Shown in pieces: positions 1 through 7,231 of a stretch of 18,918 nt of DNA. Position 1 is the stretch's first letter, and each line of letters starts with the position of its first letter. The stretch spans positions 1 to 18,918 of the forward strand of contig DCGA01000071.1 of the NCBI GenBank assembly GCA_002314465.1, given 5' to 3'. This DNA comes from a bacterium UBA1790. GTDB lineage: Bacteria > Bacteroidota > Bacteroidia > Bacteroidales > Muribaculaceae. The notes under the pieces are model-generated. The model did no database searches. It saw only the letters and a list, made by a program, of their open reading frames with translations, and was not told where the DNA came from. The translations under genes were made by a program, and so were the position numbers.

Positions 1-161
1 ACCGTTGGTTCCTCGACCGCATCTGCACACACATCCTCGCGTTTGAAGGCGACAGCAATGTGTTCTTCTTCGAGGGCTCTTACTCAGAGTATGAGCAGAA
101 CAAGATCAAGCGTCTGGGTAACGAACAGCCTACCCGTGTGCGCTACCGCAAGTTGGACTGA
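1..161 (+). CDS. ettA: EttA-type ABC-F ATPase, C-terminal end (partial)
   Basis: The 3' end of a gene that begins before the window. The reading frame starts at base 3 and gives 52 residues up to TGA at 159-161. It opens with [12 protein letters not shown], the stretch just after the second ABC signature and Walker B region in EttA, where an 'S/GHDRWFLDRI(A/C)THIL' block is highly conserved. It continues with an [12 protein letters not shown] segment and ends in a basic tail (RVRYRKLD) typical of the EttA C-terminus. EttA is a cytoplasmic ABC-F ATPase that binds the ribosomal E site and gates entry into elongation according to ATP/ADP state. Both nucleotide-binding domains lie outside the window, so only the C-terminal family match supports the call. 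It converges on the next gene and a shared hairpin terminator follows it. Confidence 0.85.
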   Translation, partial: RWFLDRICTHILAFEGDSNVFFFEGSYSEYEQNKIKRLGNEQPTRVRYRKLD

Positions 162-221
162 TGCTGTTTAATGTTTAGTGTTTAAGGTAACCAGTAAGGG
201 ACTTAGACATTTCATAATATC

Positions 222-256
222 AAAAAGCCGCGACCAATCACTGGCCGCGGCTTTTT
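222..256. terminator. Bidirectional intrinsic terminator between ettA and the cohesin-like gene
   Basis: A perfect 11-bp inverted repeat has arms at 222-232 (AAAAAGCCGCG) and 246-256 (CGCGGCTTTTT). The stem is GC-rich near the loop, with A/T runs at both outer ends. On either strand it reads as a GC hairpin followed by a run of U. It lies between two convergent stop codons (161 and 288), as expected of a terminator serving both genes. Confidence 0.9.
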
Positions 257-287
257 GCATTATAGACTTAAGGGTTTTTTGAAAAAA

Positions 288-953
288 TTACTTAATATTT
301 TGTCCCATTACGTTATAGAGCCTGCCATTGTGCATGATAACTACCTGGCCGTCCTTGATGAACTTGCCATTGGCTGCCTTCTCTACGTTAAGGTCGTTGA
401 TACCTGTTGCAGTACCCTCAACGTGTACTGTGCAAACAACCTGCTTGCCTGCAGTGGCGTAAGAGTCATTGCTGTAGCAAGTATACTTGATATAGTCGGT
501 TGTGATGTCGTAGTCACCGGTCTCCATGTTCTCGTCGGCCGAGATCGAGATGCAATAAAGTTGAGCGGGATTGGCTGTGATGGCAACCTTATTCATGTTT
601 ACGCCCACTACCGAGAAGTTGGGATATGCGCTCTCTTTGCCGAAGTTGGTTGTATAATTAACATTAGAGGCGCGTTTGCCCATAACGTCATCACCTTCCC
701 AACCGTAGTCTTCCATATCGGGATCCATGTAGGGGCGGATACCCTCGGGATAAGAGATGTTGAACTGGATGTTAGTGAAGTCGGGAGCTGTCTTGCGAGT
801 GAGATACAGGTTAATCACTGTTGTCGCACCCGATTTGAGTGTAATGTTCTCTGCTGTAAGTTTGTCACCGGCGTCGGTGTAAGCTGTTTGAGCATTTGCG
901 CTCATACTCATGCCTGCTACGAGAGCAGCAAAAATAATTGATTTAATTTTCAT
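288..953 (-). CDS. Small secreted protein with a cohesin-like domain
   Basis: 221 aa. A Sec signal peptide covers residues 1-21, with an ANA-Q type I cleavage site. Residues about 35-180 look like one all-beta domain. Its pattern resembles cohesins: a strand pair ending INLYLTRKTAPDFTNIQF and NISYPEGI (compare the cohesin 'V.IPVYF...I....F...YDP.V' block), then a core strand VVGVN, then TGDYDITTDYIKY and a closing VVCTVHV strand. A short tail (residues about 196-221, GRLYNVMGQNIK) resembles the beginning of Bacteroidota C-terminal sorting tails but stops early. The gene is last in a minus-strand series behind two dockerin-bearing LRR genes. No TAnnTTTG promoter is visible in the 91-bp gap upstream, so it may depend on read-through. 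The secreted nature is clear. The cohesin assignment is my inference from pattern and context; the alternative is another immunoglobulin-like or carbohydrate-binding-like domain. Confidence 0.72.
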   Translation of the reverse strand: MKIKSIIFAALVAGMSMSANAQTAYTDAGDKLTAENITLKSGATTVINLYLTRKTAPDFTNIQFNISYPEGIRPYMDPDMEDYGWEGDDVMGKRASNVNYTTNFGKESAYPNFSVVGVNMNKVAITANPAQLYCISISADENMETGDYDITTDYIKYTCYSNDSYATAGKQVVCTVHVEGTATGINDLNVEKAANGKFIKDGQVVIMHNGRLYNVMGQNIK

Positions 954-1001
954 AATAGTAATAATTAGTTTTGAAATCAGTGTTTTATTGTTCTAAATAA
1001 A

Positions 1002-1031
1002 CGGGGCGCACATCGGGCGACACGCGCCCCG
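1002..1031 (-). terminator. Hairpin after the 895-aa LRR gene
   Basis: Perfect 8-bp GC-rich arms at 1002-1009 and 1024-1031 (CGGGGCGC/GCGCCCCG) enclose a 14-nt loop. On the minus strand TTTATTT follows, so this is a terminator with a weak U-tract. It lies 14 bp past the stop codon of the LRR gene and 49 bp before the start of the cohesin-like gene. Because it is leaky-looking and no promoter is visible after it, it may attenuate rather than end transcription. Confidence 0.65.
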
Positions 1032-1044
1032 CAATATGTTATGC

Positions 1045-3732
1045 TTACTTCAGCATCTCCTCGATAACAATGTTGAGGTCATCAACGTCAACACTACCGT
1101 CACCATTGATGTCGGCACTATCGCGGTAGGTATTTGTGAGGTTTAGGATAAGGTCTATAATAGCATTTACGTCATCAACGTCAACACTACCATCACCGTT
1201 AACATCACCATAAACAGATGCACTGCCGTCAATAGGCAGGAATGAAGGATAAGTGGTCTTGTCCATCACCAGTACGCAGCCAATGGTTGTCTCTTCTGTC
1301 AATAGATTGAAACCGCGCTCGCTGGGGCTGTATTTATAAGTTCTTCCTTCGTATATCGGTGTTCCTTCTGAACTAAAGTACTCAAGCAAGTTGCCGTCTT
1401 CAACAACTCGAGCGGCAGTGTTCTTCATGCGATAAGCCTTGCCTGCTTCAAATTCTGTAATGAGAACGGGTTCATTCTTTGCGATATAATCAACATTCTC
1501 AAGAGTAACACATTTGTTCTTTTGGTCATACCCGGTCACTACATTGGCTGTCATCAGGTCGCTGTTTTCAAGGTCTACAGGATGGTAGAACACTACGACA
1601 TCGGTCTCATTATCGCTATATACGAGTGACGAAAGGTGGCTCAATCTGTCGGCTCTTTCTTCGGCTGTGATAGGCCAGTAAGTGTTGCTGTTGATTCTCA
1701 GTTCACATATTCTATATCTTATACGCTCAACATAGCAATTGAAGTCGCTTGCGTTGTTTCCATAGATGTTGCAGCTTTCGAATAAATCGGCGTAATATTT
1801 TAAACTATTTACACCGTGATATTCAAAGTACAGTTCTTTCAGGTTTGCACAGTTATAGAATGCCTTTTCACCTACGCTTTTTACCGTTTTGGGGATACTT
1901 ACCGAACCTGAGACTGAACTTCCTTCGAATGCACTTGCACCGATGCTTGTTACTGTATTAGGAATCACAGCATTTTTCAATGTTGTCAGGCCTTTGCAGG
2001 CATCTTTTGCAATAGCGTATAAATAGTATTTTTTAGCGTCGTATAAAGTTGCTGGATTGGGGGAACTTTCGTCAAAATATGTTCTCAAGTTGTAATCTGT
2101 ATAGTATGTGGGAATGAATCCCACGAGAGTAAGTTGGCCCTTTACATCTGTCTCTTCGTTGTAGGGTGTGGTAACTACATACTGATGTCCCTGGTCGCTC
2201 TGATAGTCATTGGCTTCACCGCTTTGCTCAATCTTGGCAAACACATTATATCCTTCGGCGGCAGTATACTCAGCAACTGCGTTGTCGTTGGCACGTGTTA
2301 CATACAGGGTTATTTCACCGCATCCGTTAAATATGGGGTCGTCATCATTGATCAATTCTGCTGGGTGCAGAGCTGCCATGGTGATTGTTTTGAGTTTGGT
2401 GCAATTCGTAAAGCTTCCTGCGCCGATGCTGTAGGTAAGCGAACTCGGCAATCTCACAATCTCCAGTTCAGGACAGTATGTAAAGGTTTGGTTGTAAAGA
2501 CATTCAACATTATAGGGAATTCTTACGTCCACGATGTTTTCACAACGGGCAAAGGCAGCTTCGGCTATTTCGCGTGTCTCATCGGGCAGGGTTACTTTTC
2601 CTGGCATTACCCAAGGCTGACTCTTCCAACCTTCGGGACAGCGCCACAACACTGAGTGGTCCTTGCTGAACAACATGTTATCTACCGACGAATAATATGC
2701 GTTATCCGCATCTACGGTTAATGTTGCCAAATTAAAGCAACCGTCAAATACTGTGCATGCCCCGAGCTCTCCAATCTTTTTTACCGATTTGGGAATGTTG
2801 ATACTTTTTAGGGTTGAACTGTTGGCAAATGCTGACGCGCCGATTGTTTCAAGGCCTTCGTTAAGAGTGATGCTTGTGATTAAGTCATTGTCGAGGAACG
2901 CAATATTGCCTATTGTCTTGAGATGAGTCCAGTTTGCCAGGTTAACTGTCTCAAGTGGAGTATTGTCAAAAGCGTATGATGCAATATGTGCAATTTTAAG
3001 TTCATTGCCATGGATTGTATACGAGTTTTCGGTGGGAGCGTAAGTCTTTGTGTCTTCTCCATCGGGAGCCTCGAAGCCTATCAGTGTAAGCTCTCCCTCT
3101 CCAAGCTGCGGTTGTTTTGTGACAACATAGAAACCGCCATATTCATCTGCCATATCATATGCGTAATAACTTCTTTCGAAGTTGGTAAAGTTGGCATACG
3201 ATGCATGGTTCTTAAAGTCATTAACATCGGCTACACCATTGGCAACATAAAGCGTCATATCTGAATTTGCGGGAAATGTGAGCGACAAGAAATCGACGGG
3301 TGTAGTCGCTGCAATAAATACCTTGCGCAGTGATGTACAGCCTCTAAACACCGCATTGCCACTTGGAACAACGCTTGATGGAATGTTCACAGAATACAAG
3401 TTTGTGCAATTAGCGAATGCAGCAAAACCGATGGTCTTGATACCATAGCCGATTTGTACAAAAGACATGTTGGTGACACCTTTGAACGCATTTGAAGCAA
3501 TCTCCTCTACATAGTAGCAACGTCCATTGTAATAAACTTCTGACCGGATGTTTGATCCGAATCCTTCAGATGCCTTGCCACTTTCACTCAGACCGATACA
3601 TTTGGCCGTTCCAGGGGTGGTTGCCGTAGCCTCGGTTATGACTTCGTATTGGAATGGACCGATGGCAAAGTCTAATGCACTTGCTGCAACTGCAAACAAG
3701 GCAAAAATGGTTAATAAAGTAATTTTTTTCAT
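1045..3732 (-). CDS. BspA-like leucine-rich-repeat surface protein with C-terminal dockerin-like domain
   Basis: 895 aa with a Sec signal peptide (residues 1 to about 19, ASA-L site). Most of the chain is BspA/TpLRR-type (LRR_5) repeats with the pattern 'I...AF..C..L..V.IP.SV..IG': blocks at about 76-165, 245-480 and 575-690. Each block is preceded by a similar strand-rich header (FQYEVIT near 27, FYVVT near 201, QYVVTTP near 517), and the second and third headers include GELTLIGF or GQLTLVGF. So the protein is built of three repeated modules. Residues about 710-835 form a beta-rich spacer. Residues 841-895 hold two calcium-loop repeats (DVNGDGSVDVDD and DINGDGSVDVDD, each followed by a helix), which is a dockerin type I pattern. 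BspA-family LRR proteins are exported adhesins or host-interaction proteins. The dockerin suggests docking to a cohesin partner. It is a tandem paralogue of the upstream 941-aa gene. The binding target is unknown. Confidence 0.85.
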   Translation of the reverse strand: MKKITLLTIFALFAVAASALDFAIGPFQYEVITEATATTPGTAKCIGLSESGKASEGFGSNIRSEVYYNGRCYYVEEIASNAFKGVTNMSFVQIGYGIKTIGFAAFANCTNLYSVNIPSSVVPSGNAVFRGCTSLRKVFIAATTPVDFLSLTFPANSDMTLYVANGVADVNDFKNHASYANFTNFERSYYAYDMADEYGGFYVVTKQPQLGEGELTLIGFEAPDGEDTKTYAPTENSYTIHGNELKIAHIASYAFDNTPLETVNLANWTHLKTIGNIAFLDNDLITSITLNEGLETIGASAFANSSTLKSINIPKSVKKIGELGACTVFDGCFNLATLTVDADNAYYSSVDNMLFSKDHSVLWRCPEGWKSQPWVMPGKVTLPDETREIAEAAFARCENIVDVRIPYNVECLYNQTFTYCPELEIVRLPSSLTYSIGAGSFTNCTKLKTITMAALHPAELINDDDPIFNGCGEITLYVTRANDNAVAEYTAAEGYNVFAKIEQSGEANDYQSDQGHQYVVTTPYNEETDVKGQLTLVGFIPTYYTDYNLRTYFDESSPNPATLYDAKKYYLYAIAKDACKGLTTLKNAVIPNTVTSIGASAFEGSSVSGSVSIPKTVKSVGEKAFYNCANLKELYFEYHGVNSLKYYADLFESCNIYGNNASDFNCYVERIRYRICELRINSNTYWPITAEERADRLSHLSSLVYSDNETDVVVFYHPVDLENSDLMTANVVTGYDQKNKCVTLENVDYIAKNEPVLITEFEAGKAYRMKNTAARVVEDGNLLEYFSSEGTPIYEGRTYKYSPSERGFNLLTEETTIGCVLVMDKTTYPSFLPIDGSASVYGDVNGDGSVDVDDVNAIIDLILNLTNTYRDSADINGDGSVDVDDLNIVIEEMLK
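1078..1197. repeat. Near-identical 27-bp direct repeats encoding the two dockerin loops
   Basis: Bases 1078-1104 and 1171-1197 match at 26 of 27 positions. Each encodes the GDGSVDVDD part of a dockerin calcium loop in the 895-aa LRR protein. Identity at the nucleotide level, including third positions, points to recent duplication or gene conversion between the two half-sites. The dockerin of the nuclease-partner gene has a shorter equivalent, 17 identical bases at 9461-9477 and 9560-9576. Confidence 0.8.
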
Positions 3733-3796
3733 AGTTGTAAATAGTTTAATTGAGCATTATATATATTGTATTAGTAAATAAAAATCTCTTGAAAAT

Positions 3797-3831
3797 CTCC
3801 CGGCCATCGGCTGCGCGGCTTAGGCCGGGAG
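3797..3831 (-). terminator. Hairpin between the two LRR genes
   Basis: A perfect 9-bp stem (CTCCCGGCC/GGCCGGGAG) has arms at 3797-3805 and 3823-3831 and a 17-nt loop. On the minus strand the second arm is followed by ATTTTC and then another T run. It sits 28 bp past the stop codon of the 941-aa gene and 64 bp before the start of the 895-aa gene. The remaining gap contains no TAnnTTTG box, so it may be a partial terminator or an RNA stabiliser within one transcript. Confidence 0.65.
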
Positions 3832-3859
3832 GCATCATTGTAATCCAGGGGCGATAGTG

Positions 3860-6685
3860 TTACAGTCCCAGCATTATATTGACGATGTAGTTGATGTCGG
3901 TAACATCTACCACGCCATCCTTATTGGCATCGTGCTGGCTGTTATAGTCTGCACCGTTAATTACGTCGCTTATGATTGCGTTGACGTCTACAATGTCGAT
4001 CACTCCGTCGCCATTCACATCGCCGGGTTTTGTGTAGTCGTAAAAGTCAAGTTTCCATTTGCCTGTAATCATGGTGAGTTCGGTCTTGTTGCTATAGGGC
4101 AAGAGTAGGTACGCTGTACCTGCCTTTACAATACTTGACGAAGTTGCGGGCTCAAAGACCGCCTCGTCCTGGTTGAATGTAAACACCTTGTTATTAAGTT
4201 TAGCATATACCGATGCTTTCGTGTCCTCATCGGGGTTGCCAATTATAAGGTCTGCTGCTAACTCCTCTACAAGGGGATTGGTCAGACGGGTTAATCTGTA
4301 GATTGAGTCGGGGACAACGTTTGCAATGATAAGCCCCTTGCCTGCTTTAGATGCAACGACTTTCGTTGTTTTTACAGTCTTTGAACCTAAGATGACGCCG
4401 TTGTAGGCATACACGTCAAGGTTGCTGTCGGTCCAGTCTATGGGGATGCTCACGCTTATGGCGTTTACCTTGCGGCTGTCTTTGTAATAAGCGCTGATTT
4501 TATTTTGGGGTTCTCCTATAATGAGCGGCCATTCATTGATTGAATTAAGGGTTTTGCCCACCTGGTCCCATTTAACAAAACATACAAAGTCGTCGGCATT
4601 AGCGCCAAAGAACATTTTTCCGGTTGTTATTTCGTCACCTTGTATCATGAGTTCATGCAGGTTGGTGCAGCCCGAGAATGCGAAGTCGCCTATGTTCTTT
4701 GCCTGGTCGCCGTTTATGTTTGCGCTTTGCAGCATTTTTTGCGAATTGAATGCTTTGGGGGCAATGGTATCGACACTTGTACATGAGAAAGCTGCCTTTG
4801 ATGTCTTATCATGATTGTGTGCGCCCAGAATCTCAGAACCCACGCTCACCACTTTATAAACTTTGTCAGTATTAGGAAGGGTTACTTGTGTGGGAATACG
4901 GATGATGGTAGCCCCACTTGAAAAAGTTTCCTGATAGGCCAGTCGTGCCTTGCCGGCATATGTTTTACCGTTTTCGGTGAACTGATTATTGTCAATGACA
5001 TCGTAATAGCCATATACAAATTCTGCATCGTCGCTGCCTTGGATAATTCTTTTAATTATAGCACTTCCCCTGAAGTCGCCTGCCGAGTTGAGGTAGGTAG
5101 TGCTATTGTCGCCTGTGAGATTAAAATCTGCAGATCTGTAGGCCTCAAGTTGATCATAGGGGACATACATCTCTGTGATGTTACAATGTATGAACGCATA
5201 TGTCCCAAGGGCTGAACGTGGAACATTGCAACGCACGTGACTCAAGCTCTTACAATCGCCAAATGCACCACCTCCAATAGATGTTACCGAACTGGGGATG
5301 GCAACATTTATAATACTTGAATTCGCAAAAGCCGATCCTCCTATTGTTTCAAGACCATAAGGTAATTCCAGGCTTGTGACCTCTGAGGTGCGTGAAAACG
5401 CCTCACTCATTATTTCCTTCACATCGGGGTGAATCTTTGTGGGAGCGCCTTTGGGGGCACATACTACAAGGGTTTTGTGGTCGATTGAGTAAAGTACTCC
5501 TTCATATACGCAATAGTTTGTGTTGCCGCTTGCAACAGAAAATGATTCTACATTCGTTTCACTTACAACATTAGTTCCAAATCCATATACCGAAGCTGGT
5601 ATTATAAAGGTGGTATAATTCTGCAGCCCGCAATTACAGAACGCCAGGTCTTCTATCAATTCGATTCCTTCGCGCAGAATGACCGTGCCGTTGAGAGGAC
5701 ATCCTATAAAGGCTTTAGGGCCTATATTTTTGCACTTGATGTCGAGGTCATTGAGTTTTGTACAACCGTAAAACGCCAGTTCGCCCATTTCGGCGGCGCT
5801 GTTTATTATTACTTTTTCAAGGTTTGTAGCCTCGTAGAATGCAGAGTTGTCAATACACATTAACTCGGGTTCGTTGCTCATGTCAAGTTGGGTGATATCA
5901 ACATTCTCTTTAAATGCATTCTTGTCAATGCCGCGAACAGTGTACAGGTCTCTGTCGTGGTTAGTGGGTTTGATGATGCCATCGGCAGCATTAGTACTGC
6001 CACCGAATTTTGAGAAACCAATCAGAAGCAGGGATGCTGTTTTTGTTTTGGTTGGGATGCCTTCAGCCAGATAACGGCAACCGTCTTCAAAATAAAAGTC
6101 TGAAGTTCCTTTGTCATAGACAAAATCTTCTACATTTGCGAAGTTTGCATTGCTCTGGAATGAAGCGACTGTATTATAATACTGTGCATTAGTAGGAAGG
6201 TATACACTCTTCATTGTACTATCAAACACGTTGCCCGATACTTCTGTAGGCGCTTTTGTGGTCGAATAATAAATTGAAGTGAGGTAGGGGCAATTTGTAA
6301 ATGCACCGGTGTTGATTTTTGTTACCGAACTTGCAATGTTTAAGCTAGTAAGGTAGGTACAGCCATTAAATGCCAACGGGTCAATTGTGGTGACGCCATA
6401 CTTGATAAATACCCAGCGGAGAGTTTTATTGCCGTTGAAGGCATTTGTTCTGATTCGGTCAACAATGTACATTTCATTGTTGTATACAGTTGACCCCCAA
6501 ATATAAAGTGATGTAGGGTCGCTACCTGCAGCCAAACCAAGAACATTGACCTTTCCATATTCTTCGTCCGTTGGCTCGGCAGCAATTTCATACTTAAGAA
6601 CTCCATTCTCAAATACGTCGCCCACGGCAGCTTTGCCGAGGAGCGCAGTTAGTGCAAGCACTAATAGTAGTAAAGTTTTTTTCAT
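3860..6685 (-). CDS. BspA-like leucine-rich-repeat surface protein with C-terminal dockerin-like domain (paralogue)
   Basis: 941 aa. The Sec signal peptide spans residues 1 to about 20. An N-terminal header (GVLKYEIAAEP, residues 28-38) matches the headers of the neighbouring 895-aa paralogue. LRR_5/BspA-type repeats follow at about 76-165, 250-350, 420-510 and 635-690, with motifs such as LPYGLETIGGSAFANSS and IPSSVTSIGGGAFGDC. Residues about 390-412 carry the BspA-family insert in which a 'V.EGVLYS.D...L..CAPKG' hairpin separates LRR blocks. A beta-rich region (about 740-880) precedes the C-terminal dockerin-like pair (887-941: DVNGDGVIDIVD and DANKDGVVDVTD, each followed by a helix). The role is probably an exported adhesin or host/matrix-interacting protein attached through the dockerin. 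It is the first gene after the promoter at 7001-7031 and probably leads a transcript that includes the next two genes. No other anchoring signal is visible at the C-terminus. Confidence 0.85.
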   Translation of the reverse strand: MKKTLLLLVLALTALLGKAAVGDVFENGVLKYEIAAEPTDEEYGKVNVLGLAAGSDPTSLYIWGSTVYNNEMYIVDRIRTNAFNGNKTLRWVFIKYGVTTIDPLAFNGCTYLTSLNIASSVTKINTGAFTNCPYLTSIYYSTTKAPTEVSGNVFDSTMKSVYLPTNAQYYNTVASFQSNANFANVEDFVYDKGTSDFYFEDGCRYLAEGIPTKTKTASLLLIGFSKFGGSTNAADGIIKPTNHDRDLYTVRGIDKNAFKENVDITQLDMSNEPELMCIDNSAFYEATNLEKVIINSAAEMGELAFYGCTKLNDLDIKCKNIGPKAFIGCPLNGTVILREGIELIEDLAFCNCGLQNYTTFIIPASVYGFGTNVVSETNVESFSVASGNTNYCVYEGVLYSIDHKTLVVCAPKGAPTKIHPDVKEIMSEAFSRTSEVTSLELPYGLETIGGSAFANSSIINVAIPSSVTSIGGGAFGDCKSLSHVRCNVPRSALGTYAFIHCNITEMYVPYDQLEAYRSADFNLTGDNSTTYLNSAGDFRGSAIIKRIIQGSDDAEFVYGYYDVIDNNQFTENGKTYAGKARLAYQETFSSGATIIRIPTQVTLPNTDKVYKVVSVGSEILGAHNHDKTSKAAFSCTSVDTIAPKAFNSQKMLQSANINGDQAKNIGDFAFSGCTNLHELMIQGDEITTGKMFFGANADDFVCFVKWDQVGKTLNSINEWPLIIGEPQNKISAYYKDSRKVNAISVSIPIDWTDSNLDVYAYNGVILGSKTVKTTKVVASKAGKGLIIANVVPDSIYRLTRLTNPLVEELAADLIIGNPDEDTKASVYAKLNNKVFTFNQDEAVFEPATSSSIVKAGTAYLLLPYSNKTELTMITGKWKLDFYDYTKPGDVNGDGVIDIVDVNAIISDVINGADYNSQHDANKDGVVDVTDINYIVNIMLGL

Positions 6686-7000
6686 ATTAGTAATTTCTTT
6701 AGCAATTATATAGTTCTCTCAAGCAATTAGTATTGGCCGGTTATTCTGTGACCAATCTGTATATGGGGGTTGCGTACACTGTTATGGCGATACGGCATGC
6801 CATAGGTGTACAAACTAAACGGCGAGTGCGTCTACTGCGTGAGTAGATCACCTGCAAATGTCTGAATAAAAATGCAAATCTTCGATTCCTTAATAGAAGA
6901 TAGCAATAATAGTTTCAATATCACACTCTTGTGATAATGGGAACGGCGAATTCAGTAAAATGATAAATTGACAATTTATATTGTGTATCCTTTTCGTTTG
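6686..7000 (-). other. Long structured 5' leader of the LRR gene block
   Basis: No gene is evident between the start codon at 6685 and the promoter at 7001-7031, so the predicted untranslated leader is about 310 nt. It holds several inverted repeats: 6774-6811 (7-bp and 6-bp stems separated by a 2-nt bulge, loop 6789-6798); TCTACT/AGTAGA at 6831-6836 and 6842-6847; TCTTC/GAAGA at 6879-6883 and 6896-6900; TATCAC/GTGATA at 6919-6924 and 6931-6936; and a 17-bp palindrome at 6963-6979. I do not recognise a known riboswitch. The long leader suggests post-transcriptional control, but on the minus strand the 6774-6811 stem contains one A-C mismatch. The rest of this gene-free stretch (7032-7173) is A-rich, with a short inverted repeat TAGGG-TG-CCCTA at 7075-7086. 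Confidence 0.5.
6963..6979. promoter_or_regulatory. 17-bp palindrome just downstream of the LRR-block start site
   Basis: Arms at 6963-6970 (ATAAATTG) and 6972-6979 (CAATTTAT) are perfect 8-bp inverted repeats around a single central base. One central base is too tight for an RNA loop without losing several pairs, so a binding site for a dimeric regulator is the better reading. It lies about 15-30 nt downstream of the start site predicted from the promoter at 7001-7031, a position where a repressor could block transcription. No regulator gene is nearby. Confidence 0.4.
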
Positions 7001-7031
7001 CAAATTTATAAAGGATTCTTTAATAATACAA
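7001..7031 (-). promoter_or_regulatory. Bacteroidota-type promoter for the LRR gene block
   Basis: On the minus strand the -33 element TTG (7029-7031) is followed after exactly 20 nt by the -7 element TAAATTTG (7001-7008), matching the Bacteroidota consensus TAnnTTTG. Transcription would start near 6994, giving the long leader before the ATG at 6685. The spacing is the same as at the fabD, nuclease-unit and tamB promoters. Confidence 0.7.
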
Positions 7032-7174
7032 GTGTTTGTCAAGTGAAAAATCAAAAAAGAAAAATATTACTAATTAGGGTGCCCTATGACAAAAAAAATA
7101 CTGAAAACAAGTGTGTTAACCGAGCATTTATTCTGGTTGGTGTTTTGCGGTAGCATGCGGTTTGTATAAAACAG

Positions 7175-7203
7175 GAAACCGCAGCCCTTGGGGCCGCGGT
7201 TTC
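7175..7203 (-). terminator. Intrinsic terminator of fabD
   Basis: Arms GAAACCGC (7175-7182) and GCGGTTTC (7196-7203) form an 8-bp stem. A further GCCC/GGGC pairing (7184-7187 with 7191-7194) follows one mismatch, around a 3-nt loop. On the minus strand CTGTTTTATAC follows. It begins 29 bp after the fabD stop codon and separates fabD from the LRR-block promoter. Confidence 0.8.
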
Positions 7204-7231
7204 ACTCTATTTCAATGATGTGGATAGCAGA

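Noticed and set aside
288..330. Possible truncation or frameshift of a C-terminal sorting domain in the 221-aa protein
   Set aside because: Bases after the stop codon do not encode the rest of a sorting tail in any frame, and the terminator follows closely, so the short end looks natural.
255..941. 228-codon plus-strand open frame opposite the cohesin-like gene
   Set aside because: The minus-strand product has a clean signal peptide and ordered domain; the plus-strand frame is Cys/Val-rich shadow and starts on the downstream arm of the ettA terminator.
1045..6685. Whether the repeated pattern in this region is a CRISPR or other DNA repeat array
   Set aside because: The periodicity is at protein level (LRR units of about 23 residues with divergent codons), with no constant DNA repeat or spacer pattern.
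6968..7153. 61-codon plus-strand open frame in the gene-free region upstream of the LRR block
   Set aside because: It crosses the minus-strand promoter, is very A/T-rich, and shows no promoter, start-site signal or domain.
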